Assembly: GCF_002688565.1 (NCBI RefSeq)
Contig: NZ_CP024011.1
Span: 2,728,001 to 2,792,000 of the forward strand
Source: Acinetobacter sp. LoGeW2-3
GTDB taxonomy: Bacteria; Pseudomonadota; Gammaproteobacteria; Pseudomonadales; Moraxellaceae
Length of the DNA stretch: 64,000 bases
Direction of reading: 5' to 3'
The position numbers and the translations under genes are program-made. The notes beneath the pieces are model-generated. The model was not told the DNA's origin. It searched no databases and worked only from the letters and a program-made list of their open reading frames with translations. Position 1 is the first letter of the stretch. Every line of letters starts with the position of its first letter. This document shows, piece after piece, positions 39,076 through 48,863 of this stretch.

Positions 39076-39543
39076 TTATTCATCAATCACATCAATAAAA
39101 GAAGCACTTAAAACCTTGGCTAAATCTGTTGGATTTAAACCAATATCCAAACCACGCTTGCCTCCACTGACATAAATTTTATTCAGCTTTTCTGCGGATG
39201 CATCAATTACAGTCTTCAAGCGCTTTTTCTGACCGACTGGACTGATTCCACCAACCAGATATCCAGTCAGACGTTCTGCCTGTTTAGGATCTGCCATTTG
39301 TAGTTTCTTGCAGCCAAATGCAGCAGCCACTTTTTTAAGATTCAGCTGATAATGAACGGGTAACACTGCGACAAAATATTGCTTTTCATCTGTGACTAAT
39401 AATGTTTTAAAAACTTCTTCAACAGCTAGTCCAAGTTTCTCTGCAGCTTCCAGACCGAAGCTTTTGGCATTAGCATCATGTTCATACTCATGAATGCTAT
39501 ATTCGATTTTATTGGCTTTTAAGAGTTTGCAAGCTGGAGTCAT
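39076..39543 (-). CDS. ybaK: Cys-tRNA(Pro)/Cys-tRNA(Cys) deacylase YbaK/EbsC
   Basis: A 155-residue YbaK family protein. The conserved [39 protein letters not shown] and [15 protein letters not shown] motifs line the active site. It removes cysteine mis-attached to tRNA-Pro. It is divergently transcribed from the decayed ORF at 39566, with 22 bp between the two ATGs. Confidence 0.93.
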   Translation of the reverse strand: MTPACKLLKANKIEYSIHEYEHDANAKSFGLEAAEKLGLAVEEVFKTLLVTDEKQYFVAVLPVHYQLNLKKVAAAFGCKKLQMADPKQAERLTGYLVGGISPVGQKKRLKTVIDASAEKLNKIYVSGGKRGLDIGLNPTDLAKVLSASFIDVIDE

Positions 39544-39565
39544 GAGATTGGCTATTTTGTTTTAG

Positions 39566-39876
39566 ATGAGCCCATTATATAAAATTCAAATGCTTCCCGA
39601 ACGAGTTCAAGTTATCTATTGGATAAATTTTCTGCAAAGGGTTTCACTACAAGATGAATGACTATCATCGAGCAGACATCCTACGGCCATTCATCGCCTT
39701 AAAAGACGACCTTTTGCCAATTCAAGTTTCTTTTTATTTGGCTAGATCTAAAGCACTTACTCCAATTCAATGAACATTTCAGTCAATTTGACTACTCAGA
39801 AATACAGGAATGGATAAAAAGTAGAATCAGCTACTTTAAATATTCAAAGGATTACCCTGCTAAGTTCACAAGATAA
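39566..39876 (+). pseudogene. Decayed small gene in three reading-frame pieces
   Basis: Three overlapping fragments together read like one protein of about 100 residues: MSPLYKIQMLPERVQVIYW and following (39566, stops TGA at about 39659), NDYHRADILRPFIALKDDL (39654-39773), and WLDLKHLLQFNEHFSQFDY and following to YPAKFTR, stopping at 39874-39876. The frame changes occur near 39655 and 39740. Each has gene-like composition where the next frame would have stops, so two indels in one ancestral ORF are likely. No family is recognised. Confidence 0.5.
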
Positions 39877-40392
39877 ATATCCTTATCCTATACTAGGCAT
39901 GTTTGATTCATAGTGAATTATTAGCCAATTTATATTTTAAATTTATTTAAATTCATCATCTTATTAAATAATGATGTAGATAAATAAGCTAATCCTGTAA
40001 AAACAAAATCTGCATATAAATTAAACATCACTTTTGTGACGAAAAAGCCTGATTTATAGGCTTTAGATATTGAAACCTACAGTTACCTGACAGAATCTGA
40101 TCAAAAATAGTTGACTTATTTACTGTCAGTCGGCAATGTTACATAAACATTATTAACTGTTTTAGCCAATTGCGCTTACAATGTAAAAATTCGACATAAC
40201 TCCTATAAATGTCATTTTTTAACATTGCCAATTCCTTGCAAAGTTCCCATTATATAGACCGCTATCAGGTACGTACTTTCTACACCGATTCAAACAAAAT
40301 TTTTATAAAATGTAGAATTTCATGCCATAATGGAGGAAGTTTGCTGACATCTTGCAAACTTCTTTTGAAACTTTTGAATTGGAGCAAGCTGA
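39877..40392. other. Non-coding stretch before aroQ
   Basis: About 515 bp without a convincing gene. It contains a hairpin (AAAGCCT...AGGCTTT, about 40044-40064) and presumably the promoter of aroQ-accB-accC; a TTGACT near 40111 with CAATGT 17 bp later is a weak candidate. No operator is recognised. Confidence 0.5.
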
Positions 40393-40848
40393 ATGAGTTC
40401 GACCATTTTGGTCATTCATGGACCGAATCTTAATTTGCTGGGAAAGCGTGAACCAGAAGTATATGGTCACTTGACTCTTGATGATATCAATCAGCAACTC
40501 AGCGCTCAGGCTAAAAATGCCGCATTAGAATTAGACACTTTCCAAAGTAATTGGGAAGGTGCCATTGTCGACCGAATTCATCAAGCACAACAAGACGGCG
40601 TTCAATACATCATTATTAATCCTGCAGCTTTAACGCATACCTCTGTTGCAGTACGTGATGCGCTTCTTGGTGTTGCCATTCCATTTATTGAAGTCCATCT
40701 GTCTAACGTCCATGCACGTGAGGCATTCCGACATCATTCATATCTATCCGATAAAGCGATCGGCGTGATCTGTGGTCTAGGAGCAAAAGGCTATGCCGCT
40801 GCCCTCGATTACGTCATTGAAAAAATTCAATCTTCTAAGCAATCTTAA
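40393..40848 (+). CDS. aroQ: 3-dehydroquinate dehydratase, type II
   Basis: A 151-residue type II dehydroquinase in the shikimate pathway. [16 protein letters not shown] includes the mobile-loop Arg19 and Tyr24; NPAALTHTS and [11 protein letters not shown] are further active-site motifs, and the final [16 protein letters not shown] fits. It starts after TTGGAGCAAGCTGA. It leads an operon with accB and accC, a common arrangement in gammaproteobacteria. Confidence 0.96.
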   Translation: MSSTILVIHGPNLNLLGKREPEVYGHLTLDDINQQLSAQAKNAALELDTFQSNWEGAIVDRIHQAQQDGVQYIIINPAALTHTSVAVRDALLGVAIPFIEVHLSNVHAREAFRHHSYLSDKAIGVICGLGAKGYAAALDYVIEKIQSSKQS

Positions 40849-40864
40849 TTAGGAATACTGTCTC

Positions 40865-41281
40865 ATGGATATCCGTAAAATCAAGAAACTCATCGACCTG
40901 ATGATTGAGTCTGACTTACAGGCGATCGAAGTTAAGGAAGGAGATCAATCCATTGCCCTAACTCGTCGCAATCCAGTGGTTGCAGCAGCTGTTCCTGCAA
41001 TGCCTGCACCTGCAGCTGATGTCCCTGCTGCGAAATCTCCACGTGGTGCAGTGGAAAAATCTCCGATGGTTGGTGTGTTCTACGCAGCACCAAGTCCAGG
41101 TGAAGCACCATTTGTAAAAGTGGGTCAAACTGTTTCTGCTGGTGAAACACTAGGTATCATCGAAGCAATGAAAATCATGAACCCGATTGAAGCAACTCAA
41201 AGCGGTGTGGTTGAAGAAATTCTGGTGAAAAATGGTGAAGTGATTCAGTTCGGTCAGCCACTTTTCCGTTACCGCGCTTAA
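40865..41281 (+). CDS. accB: Biotin carboxyl carrier protein of acetyl-CoA carboxylase
   Basis: A 138-residue BCCP. An N-terminal helical domain is joined by an Ala/Pro-rich linker (about 38-58) to the biotinyl domain, whose biotinylation site EAMKIMNPIEA has Lys103. It carries the biotin between AccC and the AccAD transferase in fatty acid synthesis. It lies 16 bp after aroQ and 18 bp before accC. Confidence 0.96.
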   Translation: MDIRKIKKLIDLMIESDLQAIEVKEGDQSIALTRRNPVVAAAVPAMPAPAADVPAAKSPRGAVEKSPMVGVFYAAPSPGEAPFVKVGQTVSAGETLGIIEAMKIMNPIEATQSGVVEEILVKNGEVIQFGQPLFRYRA

Positions 41282-41299
41282 TCACCCCGGGGATTCATA

Positions 41300-42664
41300 A
41301 TGTTGCAAAAAGTTTTAATTGCAAACCGTGGTGAGATTGCCCTGCGCATCACCCGAGCTTGCAAAACTTTAGGAATTAAAACTGTCGGTGTCTATTCAGA
41401 CGCTGACAAGGACTTGATGCATTTGCGCTTCTGCGATGAAGCAGTATGTATCGGTCCTGGCGCAAGCAGCGACAGTTACCTAAATATCCCAGCAATTATC
41501 ACAGCAGCTGAAATTACCGGTGCGGATGCGATCCACCCGGGTTACGGCTTCCTGTCTGAAAATGCTGAATTTGCTGAAATTGTAGAAAGTTCTGGCTTTA
41601 TCTTTATCGGTCCACGCCCTGAACATATTCGCCTAATGGGGAATAAGGTTTCTGCGATTATTGCCATGAAAAAAGCTGGCGTACCAACCGTACCCGGTTG
41701 TGATCATGCAGTAACGATTCACAATGCACTTGCTGAAGCTAAAGAAATCGGCTTCCCGCTGATCGTGAAAGCTGCTGCCGGTGGTGGTGGTCGTGGTATG
41801 CGTATCGTAGAACGCGTGGACACTTTACTTGAGTCTGTGCAAGCAGCACAACGTGATGCAGAAATGTGGTTCGGCGATGACACGGTTTATATGGAACGTT
41901 TCCTGCAAAAGCCTCGTCATGTTGAAGTACAGATCTTGGGCGATGGTAATGGCCATGCGATCCATCTGTATGACCGTGACTGTTCTTTACAGCGCCGTCA
42001 CCAGAAAGTACTCGAAGAAGCACCAGCACCAAACTTGCCTGAACAGGCACGTGCTGACATTCTTGAAGCGTGTGTCAATGCATGTAAATTGATGCAATAC
42101 CGCGGTGCAGGTACGTTTGAATTCCTGTTTGAAGACGGCGAATTCTTCTTTATTGAAATGAATACCCGTGTTCAGGTCGAACATCCTGTTACTGAAATGG
42201 TAACTGGTGTCGATATCATTGAACAACAGCTACGTGTTGCTGCTGGCCTAGGTCTGGATATTCAACAAGAAGATGTACAAATTAAAGGTCATGCGATCGA
42301 ATGCCGTATCAATGCGGAAGATCCATCTACCTTTATGCCATCTCCAGGTCTGATCGAGACTTTCTATGCACCAGGTGGTGCAGGTATCCGTCTAGATTCG
42401 CACATCTACCCAGGTTATAGCATTCCACCGTATTACGATTCGATGATTGCTAAGCTGATTGCTCATGGTAAAGATCGTGAAACTTCGATTGCGCGTATGA
42501 AGCAGGCACTGGATGAAATGATTCTGACTGGAATCAAGACCAATATCCCGCTGCATAAAGACCTGATCCTTCAGGATAAGAACTTCTGTGAACAGGCAAT
42601 GGATATTCACTATCTGGAAAAACATCTGCTTAAGCAACTTGAAGGCGCTGAAGAAAAGGCTTGA
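41300..42664 (+). CDS. accC: Biotin carboxylase subunit of acetyl-CoA carboxylase
   Basis: A 454-residue biotin carboxylase of the ATP-grasp family. ATP-binding glycine-rich loop [14 protein letters not shown] and metal-site segment [18 protein letters not shown] are visible. It carboxylates biotin on AccB with ATP and bicarbonate. It ends the aroQ-accB-accC operon, followed by a strong terminator. Confidence 0.97.
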   Translation: MLQKVLIANRGEIALRITRACKTLGIKTVGVYSDADKDLMHLRFCDEAVCIGPGASSDSYLNIPAIITAAEITGADAIHPGYGFLSENAEFAEIVESSGFIFIGPRPEHIRLMGNKVSAIIAMKKAGVPTVPGCDHAVTIHNALAEAKEIGFPLIVKAAAGGGGRGMRIVERVDTLLESVQAAQRDAEMWFGDDTVYMERFLQKPRHVEVQILGDGNGHAIHLYDRDCSLQRRHQKVLEEAPAPNLPEQARADILEACVNACKLMQYRGAGTFEFLFEDGEFFFIEMNTRVQVEHPVTEMVTGVDIIEQQLRVAAGLGLDIQQEDVQIKGHAIECRINAEDPSTFMPSPGLIETFYAPGGAGIRLDSHIYPGYSIPPYYDSMIAKLIAHGKDRETSIARMKQALDEMILTGIKTNIPLHKDLILQDKNFCEQAMDIHYLEKHLLKQLEGAEEKA

Positions 42665-42687
42665 CCCTTTTTCGGTATCCTCAAAAA

Positions 42688-42713
42688 AACCGCTGATTAT
42701 TCAGCGGTTTTTT
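42688..42713 (+). terminator. Terminator after accC
   Basis: A 9-bp stem AACCGCTGA / TCAGCGGTT (loop TTAT) is flanked by A- and T-runs, so it can also serve the convergent minus-strand gene. Confidence 0.9.
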
Positions 42714-42737
42714 ATTGGTAGCCATATAAACCTAAAT

Positions 42738-43220
42738 TTAAGGAAGAATACGTCTTAACGTTGCAAAACACTGCTCTGCCTTGTCAGTGGCACAGAAGTT
42801 AATGGTATGCGGGTTCTGCCATTTCACAAAATATTGCGATACTTCACCAGACTGATCTTCCTGATTGCCAGAACAGTCTTTTTGATTATTATCATATTTC
42901 ACTTGAAGAATTAAGGCAGGAACCTGAGCGGTGGTATCTTGAGGCAACTGATAGTCATAAATGCCTGATGACCACTCATCGCCACTTTTAATAATCACAT
43001 TGTTATCGCTTTTAAAATTATAGTATTCGATACACTTGCGGTTATTCGGGATTTCCATGCCCCATAAGCCCATAATTTCAGGACGCGTCACCACACGATA
43101 GGTATTGGCAACAGCCGTAGCTTGAGCTGCTGTTTGAGTTTTATTATTTATATCTGCAGCCATCGCCCAGTTGGTTAAGGTAAGCAGCATAAGGCTTAGA
43201 CATGTTTTTTTCATATTCAA
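42738..43220 (-). CDS. Hypothetical secreted protein
   Basis: A 160-residue protein with a signal peptide (MNMKKTCLSLMLLTLTNW, cleavage near AMAA). The mature part has four cysteines, including KDCSG and EQCFATLRRILP, and is probably a small beta-rich periplasmic protein. No family is recognised. Convergent with accC through the shared terminator. Confidence 0.75.
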   Translation of the reverse strand: MNMKKTCLSLMLLTLTNWAMAADINNKTQTAAQATAVANTYRVVTRPEIMGLWGMEIPNNRKCIEYYNFKSDNNVIIKSGDEWSSGIYDYQLPQDTTAQVPALILQVKYDNNQKDCSGNQEDQSGEVSQYFVKWQNPHTINFCATDKAEQCFATLRRILP

Positions 43221-43489
43221 AAAGTATTCCTTAGATTATCCCTAACTTAGCATATTTTTTACATTTGGGAGTATGGCGAAAAGTCATTTCATCTGCTTAG
43301 ATAAAAATATCAGTTAGATACATAATAGCCATTTCTTTTCCACATAATTTTGTTTATATTTTGTACTTATACAATATTAAGTTTCGATTAAATTACAAAC
43401 AATCAACAACAAGAAGAAAAATCTCAGAGCTTATTTAACTAAAAACAGCATGTGATTTTTCATTGTAAATTTATTAGGGTAGCTTCATT

Positions 43490-44917
43490 TTGCGATTTGC
43501 TGATTTTAAAGGAAAACAACTGGATCCGGATAGCTCTGCATATATTATCATTGCATTGTTAATTCTTATCTGTAGCTTTATTGGTATTGCAACTCGTCCA
43601 ATAGGCTATTTAGCATTTCTGTGGCCCGCCAATGCAGCCCTGCTCGCCTTTTTTTTACGTTTTCCAAAGCTCAATAACAAAGGCGGCTGGTTAGGCGCAT
43701 TTAGTGCTTTTATGTTTGCCGACCTGCTTACAGGCGACTTTGTACTACAAAGCTTTTTCCTGACTCTCTCAAATCTGCTCAGTACCATTGTTTCCCTATT
43801 TTGTATCCGCTATTTCAAGATTAATTATAAATACTACAATAGTGGCTATACCTTTATTCATATGTTTGGCATCTTTGCCTTTGCAGGATGTCTAGCCAGT
43901 GCAGCATTTGCAGTCATCACGCTGGTAAATATCCCCGGTTCCTTTGTCACCCTGGAAAATATGAAGACTGACTTTTTTCTGTGGTGGACGGGAGAAATGG
44001 TCAATTACATCATCATTCTGCCCTTGGTCTTGGCATTCCCTACTGCCAAGCAGATTCGTTATTTTGTCACTAATCGTAGAAAAAAAACGTATTCTTTCAG
44101 CTATTTTCTACCAGTAATCACCGTAGCGGTCTGTGTAGTCTTAACTCATATTTTTGCTGGTCCAGGTGCATTAATCTACCCTCTAGCCGCTTTAATCTGG
44201 GCAGCACTGACTTATCGCATTTTTACCATTTCAATCATTAATACACTGGTGCTGATTACTACCTATGGCAGCTTGACCCAGATCTATCTGGCTGATGATA
44301 CGCTTGCAGATTCTACCGCCTTCATTTCCTTGCGCATCGGCCTGTTTATGCTGGCACTCGCGCCGCTGATTCTCTGTATTATTAGTCAAAACCGGAATGA
44401 GCTGTATAAGCATGTGCTTTATCTGGCGAATTATGACAGTCTAACACGCACCATGAACCGTCATTACTTCTTTAAAGAAGGTGAAAATTTACTGAAACAG
44501 TCTAGAAAGCTATCGTTTTCTCTCATTATGCTGGATATTGATTATTTCAAACGACTGAATGATCAATATGGTCACCATGTCGGGGATGCCGTGTTACAGC
44601 AGTTTTCGGAACTGGTACGTACCAATCTGCGCAGCTGTGATCTGTTTGCCCGGATTGGCGGTGAAGAATTTGTGGTGTTGATGTGGGATATAGAACATGA
44701 TGAAGCACATTGGGTGGCTGAACGTATTCGCGATCTGGTGCAACAAACTCCGATTTATCTAGAACACGGCAAATCAGTACATATCACGGTAAGTTTGGGT
44801 ATTACCCACCAGGAAACCCCACAGCAGAGCGAATTACAGGATTTAATCAATATTGCGGATCAGGCACTTTATCAGGCCAAGCATTTAGGCCGTAATCAGG
44901 TGGTGCTTGCGTCCTAA
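43490..44917 (+). CDS. Diguanylate cyclase with MASE1-like membrane sensor
   Basis: A 475-residue protein from a TTG start. About eight membrane helices (residues 20-300) resemble MASE1, followed by a GGDEF domain. The active motif is GGEEF in FARIGGEEFVV, and the I-site RxxD (RSCD) lies five residues before it, so product inhibition by c-di-GMP is expected. It makes c-di-GMP from GTP, probably in response to a signal sensed by the membrane domain. It is monocistronic or co-transcribed with the amidase 36 bp later. Confidence 0.9.
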   Translation: MRFADFKGKQLDPDSSAYIIIALLILICSFIGIATRPIGYLAFLWPANAALLAFFLRFPKLNNKGGWLGAFSAFMFADLLTGDFVLQSFFLTLSNLLSTIVSLFCIRYFKINYKYYNSGYTFIHMFGIFAFAGCLASAAFAVITLVNIPGSFVTLENMKTDFFLWWTGEMVNYIIILPLVLAFPTAKQIRYFVTNRRKKTYSFSYFLPVITVAVCVVLTHIFAGPGALIYPLAALIWAALTYRIFTISIINTLVLITTYGSLTQIYLADDTLADSTAFISLRIGLFMLALAPLILCIISQNRNELYKHVLYLANYDSLTRTMNRHYFFKEGENLLKQSRKLSFSLIMLDIDYFKRLNDQYGHHVGDAVLQQFSELVRTNLRSCDLFARIGGEEFVVLMWDIEHDEAHWVAERIRDLVQQTPIYLEHGKSVHITVSLGITHQETPQQSELQDLINIADQALYQAKHLGRNQVVLAS

Positions 44918-44953
44918 GCTTTTTAATTTTTATTTATTCAAACAAGGAATGTC

Positions 44954-46444
44954 ATGAATTATCAGGAATATCTTAGCTATGATGGTCTGGGACTGGCCGA
45001 GCTGGTCGCAAAAAAAGAAATCCATGCTTCTGAGTTGCTGAATATTGCCTTAGAACGCAGTAATCAGGTCAATCCTGAATTAAATGCCATCATCATCCCA
45101 ATGCATGATTATGCCCTAAAGCGCACTGAAGCAAATTTGTCTGGTCCTTTTGCAGGTGTGCCCTTCCTGGTTAAAGACCTGTTTCAGGAATATGCTGGGT
45201 ATCCGACTTCTTATGGTTGCTCAGGCTTTAAACGTATTGGCTATATTCCGGATACCAATGCTGAGATTGTGAATCGCTGGGAAAAGTCCGGGATTGTGAC
45301 CTTTGGCCGCACCAATACGCCTGAATTTGGAATCAAAGGCATTACCGAACCTGATGCTTGGGGGAGCTGCAAGAATCCATGGAACCTAAGCCATAACAGT
45401 GGCGGTTCATCTGGTGGCTCAGCTTCTGCCGTCGCTGGAGGTATTGTGCCGATTGCAGGCGCAGGTGATGGCGGTGGTTCGATTCGTATTCCCGCCTCTT
45501 ATTGTGGTTTGTTTGGATTAAAACCGAGTCGTGGACGTACGCCGTGGGGTCCACAAATGAGTGAAGCGATGCATGGTGCAGCCATCCAGCATGTCTTGAC
45601 TAAAACCGTGCGTGACAGCGCTGCAATGTTGGATGCCACCCATGGTGAAGACCATCACTCTATGTTCAAGATTGAGCGTCCACATACGCATTATTTGAAG
45701 ATCATTCAGCAACCACCGAAAAAACTAAAAATCGCATTTAATACCAAATCACCAATTGGAACCAAAGTCTCCAAAGATGCCATTCAAGCTATCGATCAGA
45801 CGGTGAAACTATTGGAATCATTAGGTCATGAGGTGATTGAAGATCATCCAGCAATTGATGGGATGCAATTGGCCAAGGATTTCATTACCACCTGGTTCAG
45901 CCAGTTCTCTTATATGCTGGAAGAAATCCGTAAGCAGTACCCGTCTAAATCGACTGATTTTGAGCTGGATTCTCTGGTTTTATCTGCTTTTGGCGCCAAA
46001 ACCACGGCGATTGAATACATCCAGAACCTGAACAACTGGGGCATCTATGTTTCCCAGATGAATCATTTCTTTGACCGATATGATTTATACCTGACACCCG
46101 CTACGGCGTCGGTAGCCCCGCGTAATGGCGAAGTGAAAACACCAGCTTGGCAAAAGCCAATTCTAAAAGCTTTACTTGCTACGGGTAAGGCTCATCTATT
46201 GGCTCAGGGCAAACTGGTGGATCAGATCGTTAAGGAAAACCTGAAATGGGTACCATTTACCCAGTTATCCAACATTACCGGCCTGCCAGCAATGTCAGTA
46301 CCGCTATACTGGAATGAACAGAATCTACCATTAGGATCTCAGTTCATTGCGCCGTTTGCCCGTGAAGACCTGTTATTACAACTGGCTGCACAACTTGAAG
46401 AAGCGCAGCCATGGTTTAACCGTTATAAAGACATTCAAATCTAG
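44954..46444 (+). CDS. Amidase signature family hydrolase
   Basis: A 496-residue amidase signature enzyme. The Ser-cisSer-Lys triad is visible: Lys74 in VPFLVKDL, cis-Ser in NSGGSSGGSAS (about 152-153) and Ser176 in GDGGGSIRIP. The overall length and the long central region resemble fatty-acid/aryl-amide amidases related to 6-aminohexanoate-cyclic-dimer hydrolase. It hydrolyses an amide, but substrate cannot be inferred. It starts after CAAGGAATGTC. Confidence 0.9.
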   Translation: MNYQEYLSYDGLGLAELVAKKEIHASELLNIALERSNQVNPELNAIIIPMHDYALKRTEANLSGPFAGVPFLVKDLFQEYAGYPTSYGCSGFKRIGYIPDTNAEIVNRWEKSGIVTFGRTNTPEFGIKGITEPDAWGSCKNPWNLSHNSGGSSGGSASAVAGGIVPIAGAGDGGGSIRIPASYCGLFGLKPSRGRTPWGPQMSEAMHGAAIQHVLTKTVRDSAAMLDATHGEDHHSMFKIERPHTHYLKIIQQPPKKLKIAFNTKSPIGTKVSKDAIQAIDQTVKLLESLGHEVIEDHPAIDGMQLAKDFITTWFSQFSYMLEEIRKQYPSKSTDFELDSLVLSAFGAKTTAIEYIQNLNNWGIYVSQMNHFFDRYDLYLTPATASVAPRNGEVKTPAWQKPILKALLATGKAHLLAQGKLVDQIVKENLKWVPFTQLSNITGLPAMSVPLYWNEQNLPLGSQFIAPFAREDLLLQLAAQLEEAQPWFNRYKDIQI

Positions 46445-46463
46445 TTTTTGATGAAGCATTGCC

Positions 46464-47630
46464 TCAGGTGGACTTGGTAGCTTCCACCTGATTTGGCAAA
46501 CCAGTTAAAAATATCAGACCTATTAATGTAGATGCGGCGGCATACATAAAGATGGTGGCACCCCCAAGTTGATCCCAATACTGACCAGCAAGAATACTAC
46601 CGCTTGCCACCCCTAAACCCCACATGGTGCTATACAGTGCCTGACCACGTCCCTGCTGTCCTGCAGAGAAGTTCTGGAAGATCACCCGCATTGCAATCAT
46701 ATGAAATAGACCAAAACTAAAAGCATGAATACTTTGTGCAATAAACTGAGCCATAAATACCGATGGCAATAATCCTACAATCAACCAGCGCAGTCCTGTC
46801 AGCAATAAGCAGATGACCACTAGGGTTCGCCACGACCAGCGATTAAAAAATAAGGTCGCATAGGCAAACATGATAATTTCTGCGATAACACCAACAGACC
46901 ATAGCAGCCCAATCTGACTAGTACTAAATCCATGCTGGCTCAGGAAATTACTATAAAAACTATAAAACGGCGCATGGGAAAACAGCATGATCAGTTCAAT
47001 GATAAAGAAGCTGTATACCACTGGTCGTTTCAAGATAGGCAATAATGGTTCAAGTTGTTTTTGCGCTGATGGCGCCGTCGAAGGTTCCTTAATCGTAAAG
47101 GACCAAATAAAAGCGAGGAATGAAATACACAACAATAGCACTGGCAGCATACTTACTGGGATAATTTCGAATATTGCCCCAATACCAAATACGCCGACAA
47201 TAAAACCCACCGATCCCCATTTACGCACTTTACCATACAGCTCAGCACGTTTTTCTCCGAGCCAGAATAAGGTCACACCTTCAAATTGCGCAAGAATTGC
47301 ATTTTGGAAGAAGCTAAAAATCAGCATCAGTAATGCGACAGATTGAAAGCTATTCGGGATGATAAAGATCATGAACCAGATGCAGGCTTCCATCCATGTG
47401 GCAATGCGTACTAGCAGCATACGCTTGCCAGATTTGTCTGCGATCCAGCCCCAGATCAACGGTGCAAAGAAACGTGTCACAATGGCAATAGAAGATAAAA
47501 TCCCGATTTCTGAATAGCTGAAACCCTGGTCTTCCAGGTACAAGCTCCAGAACGGCATGAATGCCCCAACTATTGCATAGTAACAAAAGTAGAAACCACT
47601 TAGTCTGGATTGTATTGTCAGTGATTGCAT
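46464..47630 (-). CDS. MFS transporter, phenylpropionate permease (HcaT)-like
   Basis: A 388-residue MFS protein with about 12 membrane helices. The N-terminal FYFCYYAIVGAFMPFWSLYL and the ILSSIAIVTRFFAPLIWGWIAD loop resemble the PPP/HcaT group. It probably exports or imports an aromatic acid or sugar, but the substrate is uncertain. Its start faces the prophage edge and the direct repeats at 47718. Confidence 0.85.
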   Translation of the reverse strand: MQSLTIQSRLSGFYFCYYAIVGAFMPFWSLYLEDQGFSYSEIGILSSIAIVTRFFAPLIWGWIADKSGKRMLLVRIATWMEACIWFMIFIIPNSFQSVALLMLIFSFFQNAILAQFEGVTLFWLGEKRAELYGKVRKWGSVGFIVGVFGIGAIFEIIPVSMLPVLLLCISFLAFIWSFTIKEPSTAPSAQKQLEPLLPILKRPVVYSFFIIELIMLFSHAPFYSFYSNFLSQHGFSTSQIGLLWSVGVIAEIIMFAYATLFFNRWSWRTLVVICLLLTGLRWLIVGLLPSVFMAQFIAQSIHAFSFGLFHMIAMRVIFQNFSAGQQGRGQALYSTMWGLGVASGSILAGQYWDQLGGATIFMYAAASTLIGLIFLTGLPNQVEATKST

Positions 47631-47717
47631 TAGTTTGTAATACCTTGCATTTTCAATAACTTAAAACTACTAATAGTTGCATCACATTGCATTCGTTTTG
47701 CCTTCATTGCAGTTCAA

Positions 47718-47777
47718 CAGTCTACAAATCAGTCTACAAATTTTATTTTTTGTAGATTTCTGAAAATTTGTAGACTG
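47718..47777. repeat. Cluster of 12-bp repeats at the likely prophage left edge
   Basis: CAGTCTACAAAT occurs twice in tandem (47718-47729, 47730-47741) and once inverted (ATTTGTAGACTG, 47766-47777), with a degenerate fourth copy (TGTAGA...CTG, 47751-47762). The arrangement resembles arm-type integrase binding sites near an attachment core; the attachment core itself is not identified. It could also be an operator of the MFS gene. Confidence 0.55.
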
Positions 47778-47829
47778 CCTACTTAATTTGCTGATTTATA
47801 GGCTGGAATTTTAGCACAATGCAGTTATT

Positions 47830-48099
47830 ATGCTTGACGATAGGTCTATTAGATCAATAGGTAATAATAAAATGGATGAGCTTGTAGATAAACCACATAT
47901 TTACTGTAATAGGGAGTTTATAAAGTGCTCTATTTGTGGGTCTTTAGATAATTATGGTTTTAATACCACAGAGCATTTCTTCATTGTCGCTGCTACAGAG
48001 GGTAAGCCAATTAATGGAAGTTATCCTATAGCGAGTATTGAATGTATGCAGTGCCATAAAAAAGCTAAAACCAATCAAGATCCATATTTTTATTATTAA
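47830..48099 (+). CDS. Small hypothetical protein with cysteine pairs
   Basis: An 89-residue protein (or 75 residues if it starts at ATG 47872). It has CSICGSLDNYG and CMQCHKKAK, two CxxC pairs suggesting a zinc ribbon, and ends DPYFYY. It lies just inside the probable left boundary of the prophage and is AT-rich, like accessory phage genes. No family recognised. Confidence 0.55.
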   Translation: MLDDRSIRSIGNNKMDELVDKPHIYCNREFIKCSICGSLDNYGFNTTEHFFIVAATEGKPINGSYPIASIECMQCHKKAKTNQDPYFYY

Positions 48100-48267
48100 A
48101 TGATCGTAGATGGCCCAAGATACTTCTACACTCTATATAAAAATTAATATCTTTTAAGTAAATATATCCTGATACACATAAGACCTATCTATTAATTAAG
48201 CAAAGGCCTAAGCTTATTTTATAACTAATAAAATAGTATTTATTAGATTTAGTTTGCAGGCCTTACT

Positions 48268-48495
48268 ATGAATACGAGAAAGGTAACCGTACATAAAATG
48301 TATGAAGAGTTTCACTCATATCCTATCACTCAATATACGGGTGAATATGATGATAAGAATAATCTAATAAGATTATTTAATTCATCAAAGGAGCAATTAA
48401 TACGAGTTTTTGGTACATACCAGTGGTGCTTGCCTAGTACAAGTATCTGCTATTTTGTTGAAGAAGACCCCTTCTATCAGAGAACTATGGATTAA
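48268..48495 (+). CDS. Small hypothetical accessory protein
   Basis: A 75-residue protein beginning MNTRKVTVHKMYEEF. It contains no known motif. Its stop TAA lies inside the ribosome-binding site of the next gene, so the two are a small plus-strand operon opposed to the lysis/tail genes, as is common for phage-carried accessory genes. Confidence 0.6.
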   Translation: MNTRKVTVHKMYEEFHSYPITQYTGEYDDKNNLIRLFNSSKEQLIRVFGTYQWCLPSTSICYFVEEDPFYQRTMD

Positions 48496-48505
48496 GGAGA
48501 TTGTT

Positions 48506-48715
48506 GTGAAAGATCTATTAACATCGTTCCAATTAAAACGTAATCAAGAAGCTGATGAAAAATTATTAAGTAATGATTTTAAGCAGAATTCTAATGATTA
48601 TCTACATCGCGATCAGTATGATTTCTTTAAATACAGATTTATAGATAGCGTAAATGGTAGAAAACTTTACTATAAAAACTTTATTATTAATAACCCATCA
48701 TTAGTAACTCAATAA
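48506..48715 (+). CDS. Small hypothetical accessory protein, GTG start
   Basis: A 69-residue protein from GTG 48506, which follows AAGGAGA by 5 bp; a longer frame from 48410 lies inside the previous gene and is rejected. The product (KDLLTSFQLKRNQEADEKL at its start) is charged and helical. A terminator follows 32 bp after the stop. Confidence 0.6.
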   Translation: MKDLLTSFQLKRNQEADEKLLSNDFKQNSNDYLHRDQYDFFKYRFIDSVNGRKLYYKNFIINNPSLVTQ

Positions 48716-48746
48716 AAAAATAAACTTAAATAAATATCAAATATTT

Positions 48747-48771
48747 AAAAGCCCTCAGTTGAGGGCTTTTT
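48747..48771. terminator. Terminator between accessory and lysis genes
   Basis: Perfect stem AAAAGCCCTCA / TGAGGGCTTTT with A/T flanks works in both directions, ending the plus-strand accessory pair and the minus-strand phage operon. Confidence 0.85.
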
Positions 48772-48863
48772 AGTTCACACACTGAACACAGACAGTTATA
48801 TGAATTTTTGTGCTTATTGAATGAGCTGTGCAGCCTGAGAGTAGGAGGCACAGCAATAAAGTC

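Noticed and set aside
40209..40433. Small ORF upstream of aroQ
   Set aside because: It overlaps the aroQ start in another frame, lacks an SD and shows no coding bias.
47718..47777. CRISPR array
   Set aside because: Only two to four 12-bp copies with no regular spacers or cas genes; more like operator or integrase sites.
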